This document shows positions 28,167 to 35,693 of a stretch of 64,000 nucleotides of DNA, piece after piece. Location: assembly GCA_009885945.1 (NCBI GenBank), contig VFJR01000013.1, positions 19,434 through 83,433 of the forward strand, in the 5' to 3' direction. A model generated the notes under the pieces. The model did no database searches, was not told where the DNA came from, and saw nothing but the letters and a program-made list of their open reading frames with translations. The stretch comes from Anaerolineaceae bacterium (GTDB lineage: Bacteria; Chloroflexota; Anaerolineae; Anaerolineales; Villigracilaceae). Every line of letters begins with the position of its first letter. Within the stretch, counting starts at the first letter, position 1. A program made the position numbers and the translations under genes.

Positions 28167-29354
28167 ATGGGCAATAGCTACGAAGGTAAAAAATGTTTTG
28201 TGATCATGCCGTTCGGAAAGAAAACTGACCTAGACGGAAAACCTATTGATTTTAACGATGTGTATGATAACTTCATCAAACCTGCAGTGGAGTCAAAAGA
28301 ACTTGGCATAGATTGTATACGCTGTGACGAGATCATTGACACGGGCTCGATCCATTTCAAAATGTTTCACCACATCTTTGAATCAGACGCCGCGATTGTG
28401 GACATCACATCCTTGAATGCAAATGTTTTTTACGAATTAGGGATTCGGCACGCGCTCAAAAAACATACCACTTTAGTTATCCGCAAGGCTGGCACCCCTA
28501 CTCCATTCAACATCAACGGGTTAACTATAGTAGATTACAACTTGGATACCCCCGAAGACGTGGAAAAAAGCAAAGAAACGATTCGTAAATTCATCAAAAA
28601 TGGCTTGGAGAACCAAAATCCAGACAGCCTAGTTCATCAAGCACTGACAAATCTTAAGATAGAGCAAAAATTTGACAAGATCGACACGCTGGACACCTAC
28701 ATGTATAAGCTGTCCAAAGCCGCCACAAAAGAAGCATCTACGGTAGAAATCGGCATCATCACGGGCGATATCCAAAATATAAAGATCGTAGATGTTTGGG
28801 TAAACCCCGAAAACACAGACCTGCAAATGGCGCGCCACTTTGACCGTTCCATCTCGGGCACCATTCGCTACCTTGGCTCCGAAAGGAATCGAGCTGGGCG
28901 TGTGACTAATGATATTATCGCGAATGAACTGATAAAAGAGGGCGAGGCAAAGGCTGGAGTTGTAATCCCCACTGGTTCTGGAAAACTAAAAGATTCTCAC
29001 AATGTCAAAATGATATTCCACGCCGCTTCAGTAGAAGGGCAAATGGGAAATGGCTATACACCCATCCCTGATACTAGCATGTGTGTTCGCAATGCGCTTA
29101 ACTTAATGGATGAAAAAGAGATGGCAAAAGAAGAATTACACTCCATTCTTTTCCCATTAATGGGCACAGGCACCGCTAAAGTTGATCCTACAGAAGCGGC
29201 TAAGAAATTAATCGATGCCGCGCTGGCGTATGCCGTGGTAAACCCTAAGACCAAGGCGCAAAAAATATACTTTCTGGCATTCAACGAACAGGACTTGGAG
29301 ATTTGTAAACACATCTTCGACCATGATGAGCGGGTTGAGCTGATAAAAAAATAA
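28167..29354 (+). CDS. Deoxyribosyltransferase-like domain fused to a macro domain
   Basis: 395 residues. Residues 9-100 begin with CFVIMPFG and end with the FYELGIRHAL motif, in which Glu90 is placed like the nucleophile of nucleoside 2-deoxyribosyltransferases; DEI...TGSI, DAAIVDIT and N-x-NVF are also typical of this Rossmannoid, TIR-neighbouring group. Residues about 192-370 are a macro domain: IGIITGDI, VNPENTDL and FPLMGTGTAKV, but the usual GGG after NxxN is missing. SD AAGGA precedes the ATG. A role in making or reading NAD-derived nucleotides is inferred. Confidence 0.75.
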   Translation: MGNSYEGKKCFVIMPFGKKTDLDGKPIDFNDVYDNFIKPAVESKELGIDCIRCDEIIDTGSIHFKMFHHIFESDAAIVDITSLNANVFYELGIRHALKKHTTLVIRKAGTPTPFNINGLTIVDYNLDTPEDVEKSKETIRKFIKNGLENQNPDSLVHQALTNLKIEQKFDKIDTLDTYMYKLSKAATKEASTVEIGIITGDIQNIKIVDVWVNPENTDLQMARHFDRSISGTIRYLGSERNRAGRVTNDIIANELIKEGEAKAGVVIPTGSGKLKDSHNVKMIFHAASVEGQMGNGYTPIPDTSMCVRNALNLMDEKEMAKEELHSILFPLMGTGTAKVDPTEAAKKLIDAALAYAVVNPKTKAQKIYFLAFNEQDLEICKHIFDHDERVELIKK

Positions 29355-29359
29355 CACAG

Positions 29360-29401
29360 TTAATGACAAACGGCAGACCATGGTCTGCCGTTTGTCATTA
29401 A
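29360..29401. terminator. Perfect palindrome between convergent genes
   Basis: A 42-bp perfect palindrome centred on CCATGG (arms of 21 bp, outer TTAATGACAAACGGCAGACC). It lies between the macro-domain gene and the convergent decarboxylase gene and probably terminates both. Confidence 0.7.
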
Positions 29402-29421
29402 AAATCCCTAATCAGAAAACT

Positions 29422-30390
29422 CTACGCCGCTCTTGCCGCGCCGCCTACATTGGCGGTCAATACATTTTTTACCCCTGGTAATTCATTTAGTTTTTTTGAA
29501 ATCATTTTTGATTGTTCACGCAACGTGATCACATGCACATTCGCGCCTGCATCCACTGTGTAAGCAACAGGCAAACCACTGGCGCGCCATTCACGCACAG
29601 CTTGAAAGACTCGCAAAGTAGCAGGCTGCCAATACATCAACGGGGGATTGGATGTCATCATCACAGAATGCATGATGTCTGAATCCAATTCAATAATATG
29701 CGCCAGCGCATCAAAATCTTTTTGCAAGATCGCCTGCCGGCAAATATCCAACCTGCGCGCAGTATCTTGGACGCGTGCATTTTGCAATGGGCTTGTGCCC
29801 GCCAATGCGTGCCCCTCGGTAGAACCTGTTTTTTTATGCCCTGCATTAACAACAGCAACACAATCGGTTAGATCCCAATGTTCGGGCGGCGCAATAGAGA
29901 TTGCATACGAATCTTCTTCAGCCTGACCCATCTTCCACTCAACGAATCCGCTGGGGATAGAACGTGATGCAGATCCAGAACCGCGTCGCGCCAAACGAGA
30001 AAGCTGATCCTGCTTCAAGTTAAGTCCAGCCGCCTGAGAAGATGCCAACGCCAGCGCCGCAAATGCCGCCGCAGATGACGCAATGCCTGCACCCGCGGGG
30101 AAATTATTTTCGGTGGTTACTTCAGCATTCTCTTTTATACCTGCCATCTCGCGCACAATATTAAGGATATAAGACACACGCTCTAAGCCGGGACCAAGAA
30201 TCTGCCGCTTGTTGAGAGTCAGCTTATGGGCGGGGAAAGAAGCGGAGAAGTTAACCGTGGTACGTGTGAAGAGTCCGTCCAAATTCATAGAGATGGAGCC
30301 GTTGACGGGTAGTCTTAACGTATTATCACGATTGCCCCAATATTTGATCATTGCGATGTTTGGGTGTGCGAGGGAGGTGAAGGAAGCCAT
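29422..30390 (-). CDS. Diphosphomevalonate (or phosphomevalonate) decarboxylase
   Basis: 322 residues from the ATG at 30390. GHMP-kinase fold: AHPNIAMIKYWGNRD at the N-terminus, phosphate loop PAGAGIASSAAAFAAL, RRGSGSASRSIPSGFVEW and the terminal VDAGANVHVI. These are the motifs of mevalonate-diphosphate decarboxylase (isopentenyl diphosphate formation). In the chloroflexote Roseiflexus a close relative instead decarboxylates mevalonate phosphate, so either substrate is possible. No other mevalonate gene is in view. Confidence 0.87.
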   Translation of the reverse strand: MASFTSLAHPNIAMIKYWGNRDNTLRLPVNGSISMNLDGLFTRTTVNFSASFPAHKLTLNKRQILGPGLERVSYILNIVREMAGIKENAEVTTENNFPAGAGIASSAAAFAALALASSQAAGLNLKQDQLSRLARRGSGSASRSIPSGFVEWKMGQAEEDSYAISIAPPEHWDLTDCVAVVNAGHKKTGSTEGHALAGTSPLQNARVQDTARRLDICRQAILQKDFDALAHIIELDSDIMHSVMMTSNPPLMYWQPATLRVFQAVREWRASGLPVAYTVDAGANVHVITLREQSKMISKKLNELPGVKNVLTANVGGAARAA

Positions 30391-30435
30391 GTGCAAAGTT
30401 TATCATTTGTTTTGTAAAAAACGGCGTTTATAGAT

Positions 30436-30478
30436 TTGGGGATTGCTTCGCCCCAAGAGCGGGGCTCGCAATGACATA
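30436..30478. repeat. Half copy of the TTGCGAG-type repeat
   Basis: GGGGATTGCTTCGCCCC followed by GGGGCTCGCAATGACATAGC matches the right half of the elements at 5728-5832 and 16731-16850. Confidence 0.6.
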
Positions 30479-30490
30479 GCATTTTCGCCC

Positions 30491-30519
30491 TTGACAACTT
30501 ACTAACTAGTAAGTAATAT
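30491..30519 (+). promoter_or_regulatory. TetR-gene promoter with operator inside the spacer
   Basis: TTGACA (30491-30496), 17-bp spacer and TAATAT (30514-30519). The palindrome ACTTACTAACTAGTAAGT (30497-30514) fills the spacer exactly, so a bound repressor would block RNA polymerase. The GTG start is 7 nt after the -10 element, predicting a leaderless transcript. Confidence 0.75.
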
Positions 30520-30526
30520 AGAAATC

Positions 30527-31099
30527 GTGGTCAAAAACTCAAACACCCAAAGAACAATCCTCGACCTTGCCGAAGCCCTGCTTCAGGATAAAGGTTTTAA
30601 TGGTTTTAGTTATGCTCATATTGCAGAAAAACTTGGGGTAAAGAACGCCGCCATTCATTATCACTTCCCTTCCAAAGAAGAGTTGGGCTGTGCGGTGGTG
30701 CAACGCTATCGAGATCGTTTTCAGTTGTGGATCAATAATGCTCGTGTAAAAGATTTATCGCCGCAGAAAAAATTGGATTGGTTTTTTGGGATTTACACGA
30801 CACTGCGCGCCGATAAAGGCAGGGTTTGTCTGGCTGGTTCGCTGGAAACTGATTTCAACGCCATCCCCGATTCTCTGCGCGAACAAACACAGTCCATGAC
30901 CCGCGAAATGTTATCTTGGCTGCAAGCAACATTAAAGGAAGGTAAACAGCTTGGCGTATTTCAATTCAATGGTGAAGCGGGCGCAAAGGCGGCGCTGGTC
31001 TTGTCCAGTTTGCAGGGCGGCTTACAAATTGCGCGCGCTTTGGGCACAAAGAAATTTCACGAAGTGGTCGAACAGAATAAACAAGATTTACTCGCGTAA
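30527..31099 (+). CDS. TetR/AcrR family repressor
   Basis: 190 residues with a GTG start. The N-terminal 50 residues are a TetR helix-turn-helix (ILDLAEALLQDKGFNGFSYAHIAEKLGV, recognition helix NAAIHYHFPSKEEL). The C-terminal ligand domain (TLRADKGRVCLAGSLETDF) resembles the TetR_C group of YcdC/YxaF-like regulators that sense small electrophiles or hydrophobic compounds. The same 18-bp operator lies in its own promoter and in front of the hydrolase gene, so it probably represses both. Confidence 0.88.
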   Translation: MVKNSNTQRTILDLAEALLQDKGFNGFSYAHIAEKLGVKNAAIHYHFPSKEELGCAVVQRYRDRFQLWINNARVKDLSPQKKLDWFFGIYTTLRADKGRVCLAGSLETDFNAIPDSLREQTQSMTREMLSWLQATLKEGKQLGVFQFNGEAGAKAALVLSSLQGGLQIARALGTKKFHEVVEQNKQDLLA

Positions 31100-31116
31100 A
31101 TTTTTTTATCATCAAA

Positions 31117-31134
31117 ACTTACTAATTAGTAAGT
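31117..31134 (+). promoter_or_regulatory. TetR operator upstream of the hydrolase gene
   Basis: ACTTACTAATTAGTAAGT is a perfect 18-bp palindrome, differing at one position from the operator at 30497-30514. TAAATA (31134-31139) overlaps its end as a candidate -10 element. Confidence 0.75.
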
Positions 31135-31154
31135 AAATACAAAGGAGAAAAAAT

Positions 31155-31967
31155 ATGGCAGCACCAGAATCCCCAATCGTATCCGAGGTCATTATAAAGA
31201 AGGTGTATCGTACGTTTTTTAGTCCCAACAAACATGAAGTGAAGCTAGAAGATGAAGCTATTCTTGCGCGTGGAAATAATTATCGCATTCCGTTTGAAGG
31301 CGGTGAATTGGCAATTACAACCTGGGGAAAAAAAGGTCCCGCTGTTTTATTGATGCACGGCTGGGGCGGCGCGCGATCACAAATGACGGGTTTTGTTGAC
31401 CCGCTATTATCCGCTGGATATCGTGTGGTGGCTTATGATCAACCCGCGCATGGAGAATCAGACGGGAAGATGACCAGTGTGCTCGAGATTGCGCCTACTA
31501 TGGACTTAGTGATGCAGCGTGAAGGCGAGTTTGAAGCGATCATCGCTCACTCATTTGGAACATTGATCACATCCTATGCATTGACCAAATTAAATTTCCC
31601 GCATCCTGCCAAGTTGGTATATTTGGGCGCTTTCAATCGGCTTTTAGACTCACTGCCGCGTTTTCAAGTATTGGCGAAATTACCTGATGAAATCATTGCA
31701 GGCTTACGAAAGATGATCTATCAAAATTTTGGTGAAGGTGTTTTGGATGTGATCAATAATGAAACGATGACAACCCGCATCAACATACCCGCTTTGATGT
31801 TCCACGATATAGCAGACGCGGTGACGCCTATTGAAGACAGCCGCGCGATCGCAAAAGCGTGGAAAGGCGTGCAATTCATCGAGACGAAAGGGTTAGGTCA
31901 TCGAGGCGCGTTGCAATCCAAAGAAATACACGAACAGATTTTAAATTTTTTAAATACTGAGTTATAA
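31155..31967 (+). CDS. Alpha/beta hydrolase
   Basis: 270 residues, ATG preceded by AAAGGAG. LLMHGWGG holds the oxyanion HG motif; the nucleophile is Ser133 in IAHSFGTL, the acid is in HDIADAVTPIED and the His in GLGHRGALQ. Family members are esterases, lipases or epoxide/haloalkane hydrolases. The promoter carries a copy of the TetR operator, so expression is probably induced by the TetR ligand, perhaps the hydrolase substrate. Confidence 0.87.
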   Translation: MAAPESPIVSEVIIKKVYRTFFSPNKHEVKLEDEAILARGNNYRIPFEGGELAITTWGKKGPAVLLMHGWGGARSQMTGFVDPLLSAGYRVVAYDQPAHGESDGKMTSVLEIAPTMDLVMQREGEFEAIIAHSFGTLITSYALTKLNFPHPAKLVYLGAFNRLLDSLPRFQVLAKLPDEIIAGLRKMIYQNFGEGVLDVINNETMTTRINIPALMFHDIADAVTPIEDSRAIAKAWKGVQFIETKGLGHRGALQSKEIHEQILNFLNTEL

Positions 31968-32021
31968 AATTTAGACTTTTATTGGCTGCATTAAGGCACC
32001 AAGCCTTTTAACCGTAACAAT

Positions 32022-32063
32022 ACAACTGACAAATTAGGCGCACATGCTTAATTTGTCAGTTGT
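32022..32063 (+). terminator. Terminator of the TetR/hydrolase unit
   Basis: A perfect 15-bp stem (ACAACTGACAAATTA, 32022-32036 with 32049-32063) followed by GTTTATATTGG. Confidence 0.7.
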
Positions 32064-32143
32064 GTTTATATTGGAAAAGTGATAAATGTCCATTGCTGGA
32101 AAATTATATATAATATACAATATGCTCTGTTGTGGAGAATACC

Positions 32144-32470
32144 GTGGACATATTTGAACTTGCACAATTGATTAATCAACAAACTGACTCAAATAAAGCC
32201 TACATCGAGTTCCTCAAAGTGCCAGATTTGAGCATGGGGCTGTATGTCTTGCCCGCAGGCGGAGTTGACCCGCAAAGCCCGCATACAGAAGATGAAGTTT
32301 ATTATGTGGTGAGTGGCAAAGCACAGATTAAAGTTGCAGATGAAGACCGTGCGGTGCAGGCAGGTTCAATTGTGTATGTGGCGAAAAATGTAGAGCATCG
32401 CTTCCATTCGATTGAAGAAGAATTGACCCTGATCGTGTTCTTCGCTCCAGCAGAGTATTCAAGTAAGTAA
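32144..32470 (+). CDS. Single-domain cupin protein
   Basis: 108 residues from the GTG at 32144, chosen because GGAG lies 6 nt upstream; another GTG at 32132 lacks such a site. Cupin motif 1 appears as PHTEDEVYYVVSGKA and motif 2 as GSIVYVAKNVEHRF, giving a plausible His/Glu/His metal site. Small cupins of this type often bind sugars or act as dioxygenase-like or sensor proteins; the role here is not known. Confidence 0.8.
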   Translation: MDIFELAQLINQQTDSNKAYIEFLKVPDLSMGLYVLPAGGVDPQSPHTEDEVYYVVSGKAQIKVADEDRAVQAGSIVYVAKNVEHRFHSIEEELTLIVFFAPAEYSSK

Positions 32471-32485
32471 TGAAAGGGAATTAAA

Positions 32486-33412
32486 ATGAAAAAGATAAAC
32501 TTAATCCTTCTTGCTGTAATTTATATAACAGCTTGCTCCCCGCAAACATTAGCTACTCCAACATTAACACCCCTTCCATCTGAAACTCTAAGGCCAGTTC
32601 CCACAAGTACAATTACCTTAAGACCAACGATATCATTTACACCAACTGCCACTCTTGAACCTTTGGGGGTAACTTTTGATATAAGCAGTGATATTCCAAT
32701 GCAAGATATTGAAGAGATTCAAACTGGTCTTGAATTAGCAAGGATTTATTTGAGAGATTATCTAGGGGGCGATATATCTTCTGACTTTCAAAAAGAACTC
32801 ACAATAAGAATCGTAGCCACAGGTTTAGGAGATCAATCTCTGGGTGGTGGCGGAAATTGCTGCACATTTTCAAGAAACGAAATGTATATCTTTTTCGATG
32901 TTAAGCATATGCACTGGGCACGAACCGAGAAACCTAACCTATTTAGAGCGTTGTCACATGAACATATTAAAATTGCTGTTCATGAATATATACATGCTTG
33001 GCAAAGTTCATTAGGTTGCTTTAGAAATGACTACAATCCACTTGGTAATTGGATGAATGAAGGTATAGCTGAATATATTGCATATGATATAACGATTCAA
33101 CAAGGCATAATAACAAAGGCAAATGTTAAAATTTTTATGTATAACGCTGCTAAAAATACTGGTGAACTAGGCCTGCCTCTACAGGCACTTGAAGCCAATG
33201 GATTGGGGTTAGTTTGGCCAGGTCATGTAGGTTATTTAGCAGTTGATTATTTAATTACTGAAAGTAAACAAAGAACACTTTCTTTAAGGCTGATTTGTGA
33301 ACAAATTGCAAATGGCGAAACAATAGATAATGCGTTTAAGAATGTTTTTGGAATAACAAGAAAAGATTCCTATGTTAAGTTTGCAGAATATATAAAAACG
33401 TTAGTGCCATAG
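32486..33412 (+). CDS. Lipoprotein with gluzincin zinc-peptidase motif
   Basis: 308 residues. The signal peptide ends at lipobox ITAC (Cys17) and is followed by a Thr/Pro-rich linker to about residue 60. The catalytic region has HEYIH (His166, Glu167, His170) and, 21 residues on, NEGIAEYIA with Glu192 as third zinc ligand, the gluzincin (peptidase MA-like) pattern. It is predicted to be an extracytoplasmic membrane-anchored metallopeptidase. It is more AT-rich than its neighbours and opens the patchwork region. Confidence 0.75.
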   Translation: MKKINLILLAVIYITACSPQTLATPTLTPLPSETLRPVPTSTITLRPTISFTPTATLEPLGVTFDISSDIPMQDIEEIQTGLELARIYLRDYLGGDISSDFQKELTIRIVATGLGDQSLGGGGNCCTFSRNEMYIFFDVKHMHWARTEKPNLFRALSHEHIKIAVHEYIHAWQSSLGCFRNDYNPLGNWMNEGIAEYIAYDITIQQGIITKANVKIFMYNAAKNTGELGLPLQALEANGLGLVWPGHVGYLAVDYLITESKQRTLSLRLICEQIANGETIDNAFKNVFGITRKDSYVKFAEYIKTLVP

Positions 33413-33435
33413 TATATTTAAGTATAAGGATTTTC

Positions 33436-33519
33436 ATGCTCAATCTCAAAACCACCCCATTTCACGAAAGAACCTCCGCGTTGTGCCAGCCGCAGAATTG
33501 TAAGGCTATTACGCAGTGA
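33436..33519 (+). pseudogene. 5' remnant of a gcvT-like gene
   Basis: An ATG with its AAGGA site opens 27 codons ending in TGA. The first 65 bp (33436-33500) match the start of the intact gene at 34445-34509 at 54 of 65 positions; both encode TTPFHERTSALCQPQN. Several differences are synonymous third-position changes, so the remnant comes from a diverged homologue, not from a recent duplication. Confidence 0.8.
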
Positions 33520-33565
33520 TATAATGACGGAAATAAGCCGTCATGTGACGGTAAATTGCCGTCAC
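33498..33565 (+). promoter_or_regulatory. Promoter and tandem inverted-repeat operators of the AbiE-like pair
   Basis: TTGTAA (33498-33503), 16-bp spacer and a consensus TATAAT (33520-33525). Two back-to-back hairpins follow: ATGACGG/CCGTCAT (33524-33544) and GTGACGG/CCGTCAC (33545-33565). The arrangement fits autoregulation by the wHTH antitoxin, as known for AbiEi. Confidence 0.65.
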
Positions 33566-33578
33566 AAGGAATTAACTT

Positions 33579-33908
33579 ATGCTTGAAACGCTTCTTGGTT
33601 CAAAAAATGCAGAACGAGTCTTGATTTATATCTTTGCCCGTGAAGAAGGCTATGCCCGCGAGGTCGCAAGTTACTATACAACGGATTTAAAATCCATTCA
33701 AAAGCAAATGGATAAGTTTGAAAAAAGCGGCGTATTGACAAGTCGTTCGGTGGGGCGTACGCGTCCGTATGTGTTCAATCCGCGTTACCCCTTTTTGGGC
33801 GAGTTGAAAGCCCTCCTTGAAAAGGCGTTGTCGTTTTATCCCGCGAAAGAAAAAGAAGAATTGACAATGAACAGGCGCAGACCGAGAGCCAAAGGAAAAA
33901 GTTTGTGA
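33579..33908 (+). CDS. AbiEi-like winged-helix antitoxin/regulator
   Basis: 109 residues. A winged-helix DNA-binding domain is visible (LIYIFAREEGYAREVASYYTTDLKSI as helices 1-3, KSGVLTSRSVGRTRPYVFNPRYPF as helix end and wing), with a basic C-terminal tail. AAGGA precedes the ATG. It overlaps the nucleotidyltransferase gene by 4 bp (GTGA), the standard layout of nucleotidyltransferase toxin-antitoxin pairs, and the promoter contains two inverted repeats. It is likely the antitoxin and autorepressor. Confidence 0.75.
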   Translation: MLETLLGSKNAERVLIYIFAREEGYAREVASYYTTDLKSIQKQMDKFEKSGVLTSRSVGRTRPYVFNPRYPFLGELKALLEKALSFYPAKEKEELTMNRRRPRAKGKSL

Positions 33909-34435
33909 AGCATATCAAGAATATGAGTCAGGTTGAACTGGCAGCATATCTTCAAAATGCTTTAGAAAAAGAAAATATTCAGGTTGTGCTTTCAGGCGGA
34001 AGTGCGGTTTCGTTTTACAGCAGTGACAAGTATGTTTCAAAAGATTTAGACTTGATCAATACCCATTTCACCAAACGGAGCAAAATTAAGTCTGCAATGC
34101 ATACGTTGGGTTTTCAGGAGCAGGGACGTTATTTTGTAAACGCTGAAACAAAATTCTTTGTGGAATTTCCCGATGGCCCGCTTTCGGTTGGGGAAGAACC
34201 AGTGAAAGAAGTAAGCCAGTTTAAATTGGCAACGGGAACTCTGCGGGTAATCTCACCAACGGACTGTGTAAAAGATAGGTTGTGTGCCTTTTATTTCTGG
34301 AATGACCAGCAAGGACTGACTCAAGCGGTCTTGGTAGCAAAAAATCAGAGTGTGGATTTGAAAGAAATCAAACGTTGGTCAAAAACTGAAGGCAAGGAAA
34401 AAGAATATGAAATTTTCAAAAACAAACTTAATTAA
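33905..34435 (+). CDS. AbiEii/DUF6036-like nucleotidyltransferase toxin
   Basis: 176 residues with GTG start. The nucleotidyltransferase signature is VVLSGGSAVSFYSS (GGS loop) followed by SKDLDLI, the D-x-D metal pair. Residues SPTDCVKDRLCAFYFWNDQQ are the typical downstream helix of AbiEii/DUF6036 proteins. AbiEii-type toxins transfer nucleotides to tRNA or other targets and can abort phage infection. Full length for a small member, so apparently functional. Confidence 0.78.
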   Translation: MKHIKNMSQVELAAYLQNALEKENIQVVLSGGSAVSFYSSDKYVSKDLDLINTHFTKRSKIKSAMHTLGFQEQGRYFVNAETKFFVEFPDGPLSVGEEPVKEVSQFKLATGTLRVISPTDCVKDRLCAFYFWNDQQGLTQAVLVAKNQSVDLKEIKRWSKTEGKEKEYEIFKNKLN

Positions 34436-34444
34436 GGAATCTTT

Positions 34445-35641
34445 ATGATCGAATTACGAACCACCCCATTCCATGAAAGAACCTCCGCATTATGCCAGCC
34501 GCAGAATTGGCGCAAGTGGGCGGGATATTTCGCCGCAGGCTCATACGAGCACACACTTGACCGCGAGTATTGGGCAATTCGCAACTCGGCGGCGTTGATC
34601 GATGTCTCGCCGTTGATCAAGTATGTCATCAAAGGCAAAGATGCGGCGGCGTTATTGCATCGCGTTACTACACGTGACATCTACAAGATGAAGGTCGGGC
34701 AGGTTGCATACACTGGTTGGTGTGACGAAGAAGGCAAGATGATTGATGATGGAACCGTTTCACGATTAGATGAAACCACATTCCGTTTAACTGCCGCAGA
34801 ACCAAATTTACGCTGGCTATCTATGAATGCCGTCGGCATGGAAGTTGAAATCACCGAAGTCACTGACGATATCGCGGCATTAAGTTTTCAAGGTCCAAAC
34901 ACGCGCAAAGTTTTAAATAAAATTACCAAGAAGTCCGTTGACGAGTTGAAATATTTCCGTTTAATGAAAAACAAAATCAACGAGATGGAAATCACCGTTT
35001 CACGCACAGGGTACACGGGCGATCTTGGTTATGAAATTTGGATGGATGCGAAAGACGCGCTGAACATTTGGGATGCGTTAATGAATGCGGGCGCGGATTA
35101 TGGCATCACGCCCGTTGGAATTCTGGCGTTGGATATGACGCGCGTTGAAGCGGGTTTGTTTATGCTGGATGTAGATTACACCTCCGCAAGTCATGCGTGG
35201 ATCGAATCGCAAAAATCATCACCCTTTGAGTTGGGATTGGATTGGACGGTGAATTTAGACAAGCAAGGTTATTTCGTTGGCAGGCGTGCATTAGAAAAAG
35301 AAAAACGCGAAGGCTCGGTGTGGAAGATGGTTGGCTTGGAAGTGGATTGGGTTGGCATGGAAAAAATATTTAAACAAGTTGGCTTGCCGCCCCAAATCCC
35401 TGGCATGGCAGTTCGTGGAAGTCTGCCAATTTTTGTAGGAAATGTTCAAGTTGGATATGCTTCTACGTCAACATGGTCACCTGTGTTAAAAAAATATATC
35501 GCGCTCGCCCATTTGCAGAAACCTTATTTTGAAGTCGGCACGGATGTAAGAATGGAAATTACAGTCGAGCATCACCGTCAGCACGCGCCTGCTAAAGTGG
35601 TCAAACTTCCGTTTTATGAACCTGAATGGAAAAAACGTTAG
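34445..35641 (+). CDS. Aminomethyltransferase (GcvT) family protein
   Basis: 398 residues. Folate-binding T-protein features: LIDVSPLIKYVIKGKDAAALLHRV, SFQGPNTRKVL, SRTGYTGDLGYEIW and the C-terminal barrel VGYASTSTWSPVLKKYIALAH. GcvT proteins transfer a methylene group from an amino-methyl donor to tetrahydrofolate. The neighbourhood has two flavin oxidoreductases and no gcvH or gcvP, so this may be a GcvT-like demethylase rather than the housekeeping glycine-cleavage subunit. A diverged 5' copy lies 1 kb upstream. Confidence 0.85.
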   Translation: MIELRTTPFHERTSALCQPQNWRKWAGYFAAGSYEHTLDREYWAIRNSAALIDVSPLIKYVIKGKDAAALLHRVTTRDIYKMKVGQVAYTGWCDEEGKMIDDGTVSRLDETTFRLTAAEPNLRWLSMNAVGMEVEITEVTDDIAALSFQGPNTRKVLNKITKKSVDELKYFRLMKNKINEMEITVSRTGYTGDLGYEIWMDAKDALNIWDALMNAGADYGITPVGILALDMTRVEAGLFMLDVDYTSASHAWIESQKSSPFELGLDWTVNLDKQGYFVGRRALEKEKREGSVWKMVGLEVDWVGMEKIFKQVGLPPQIPGMAVRGSLPIFVGNVQVGYASTSTWSPVLKKYIALAHLQKPYFEVGTDVRMEITVEHHRQHAPAKVVKLPFYEPEWKKR

Positions 35642-35644
35642 CCG

Positions 35645-35693
35645 TTAAAACGTTGGAATGTTCAAACCTAAAACGTGTAAACGGAGAATCTTT
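35645..35693 (+). repeat. Leader repeat upstream of the chimeric lipoprotein gene
   Basis: AACGTTGGAATGTTCAAACC followed by the 19-bp AAAACGTGTAAACGGAGAA (35670-35688), which also precedes the oxidoreductase gene at 37285-37303. It supplies the GGAGAA ribosome-binding site. Confidence 0.7.

Noticed and set aside
34400..34444. Glycine riboswitch before the gcvT-like gene
   Set aside because: The gene begins 9 bp after the toxin gene, leaving no room; the remnant at 33436 also lacks an aptamer-like leader.
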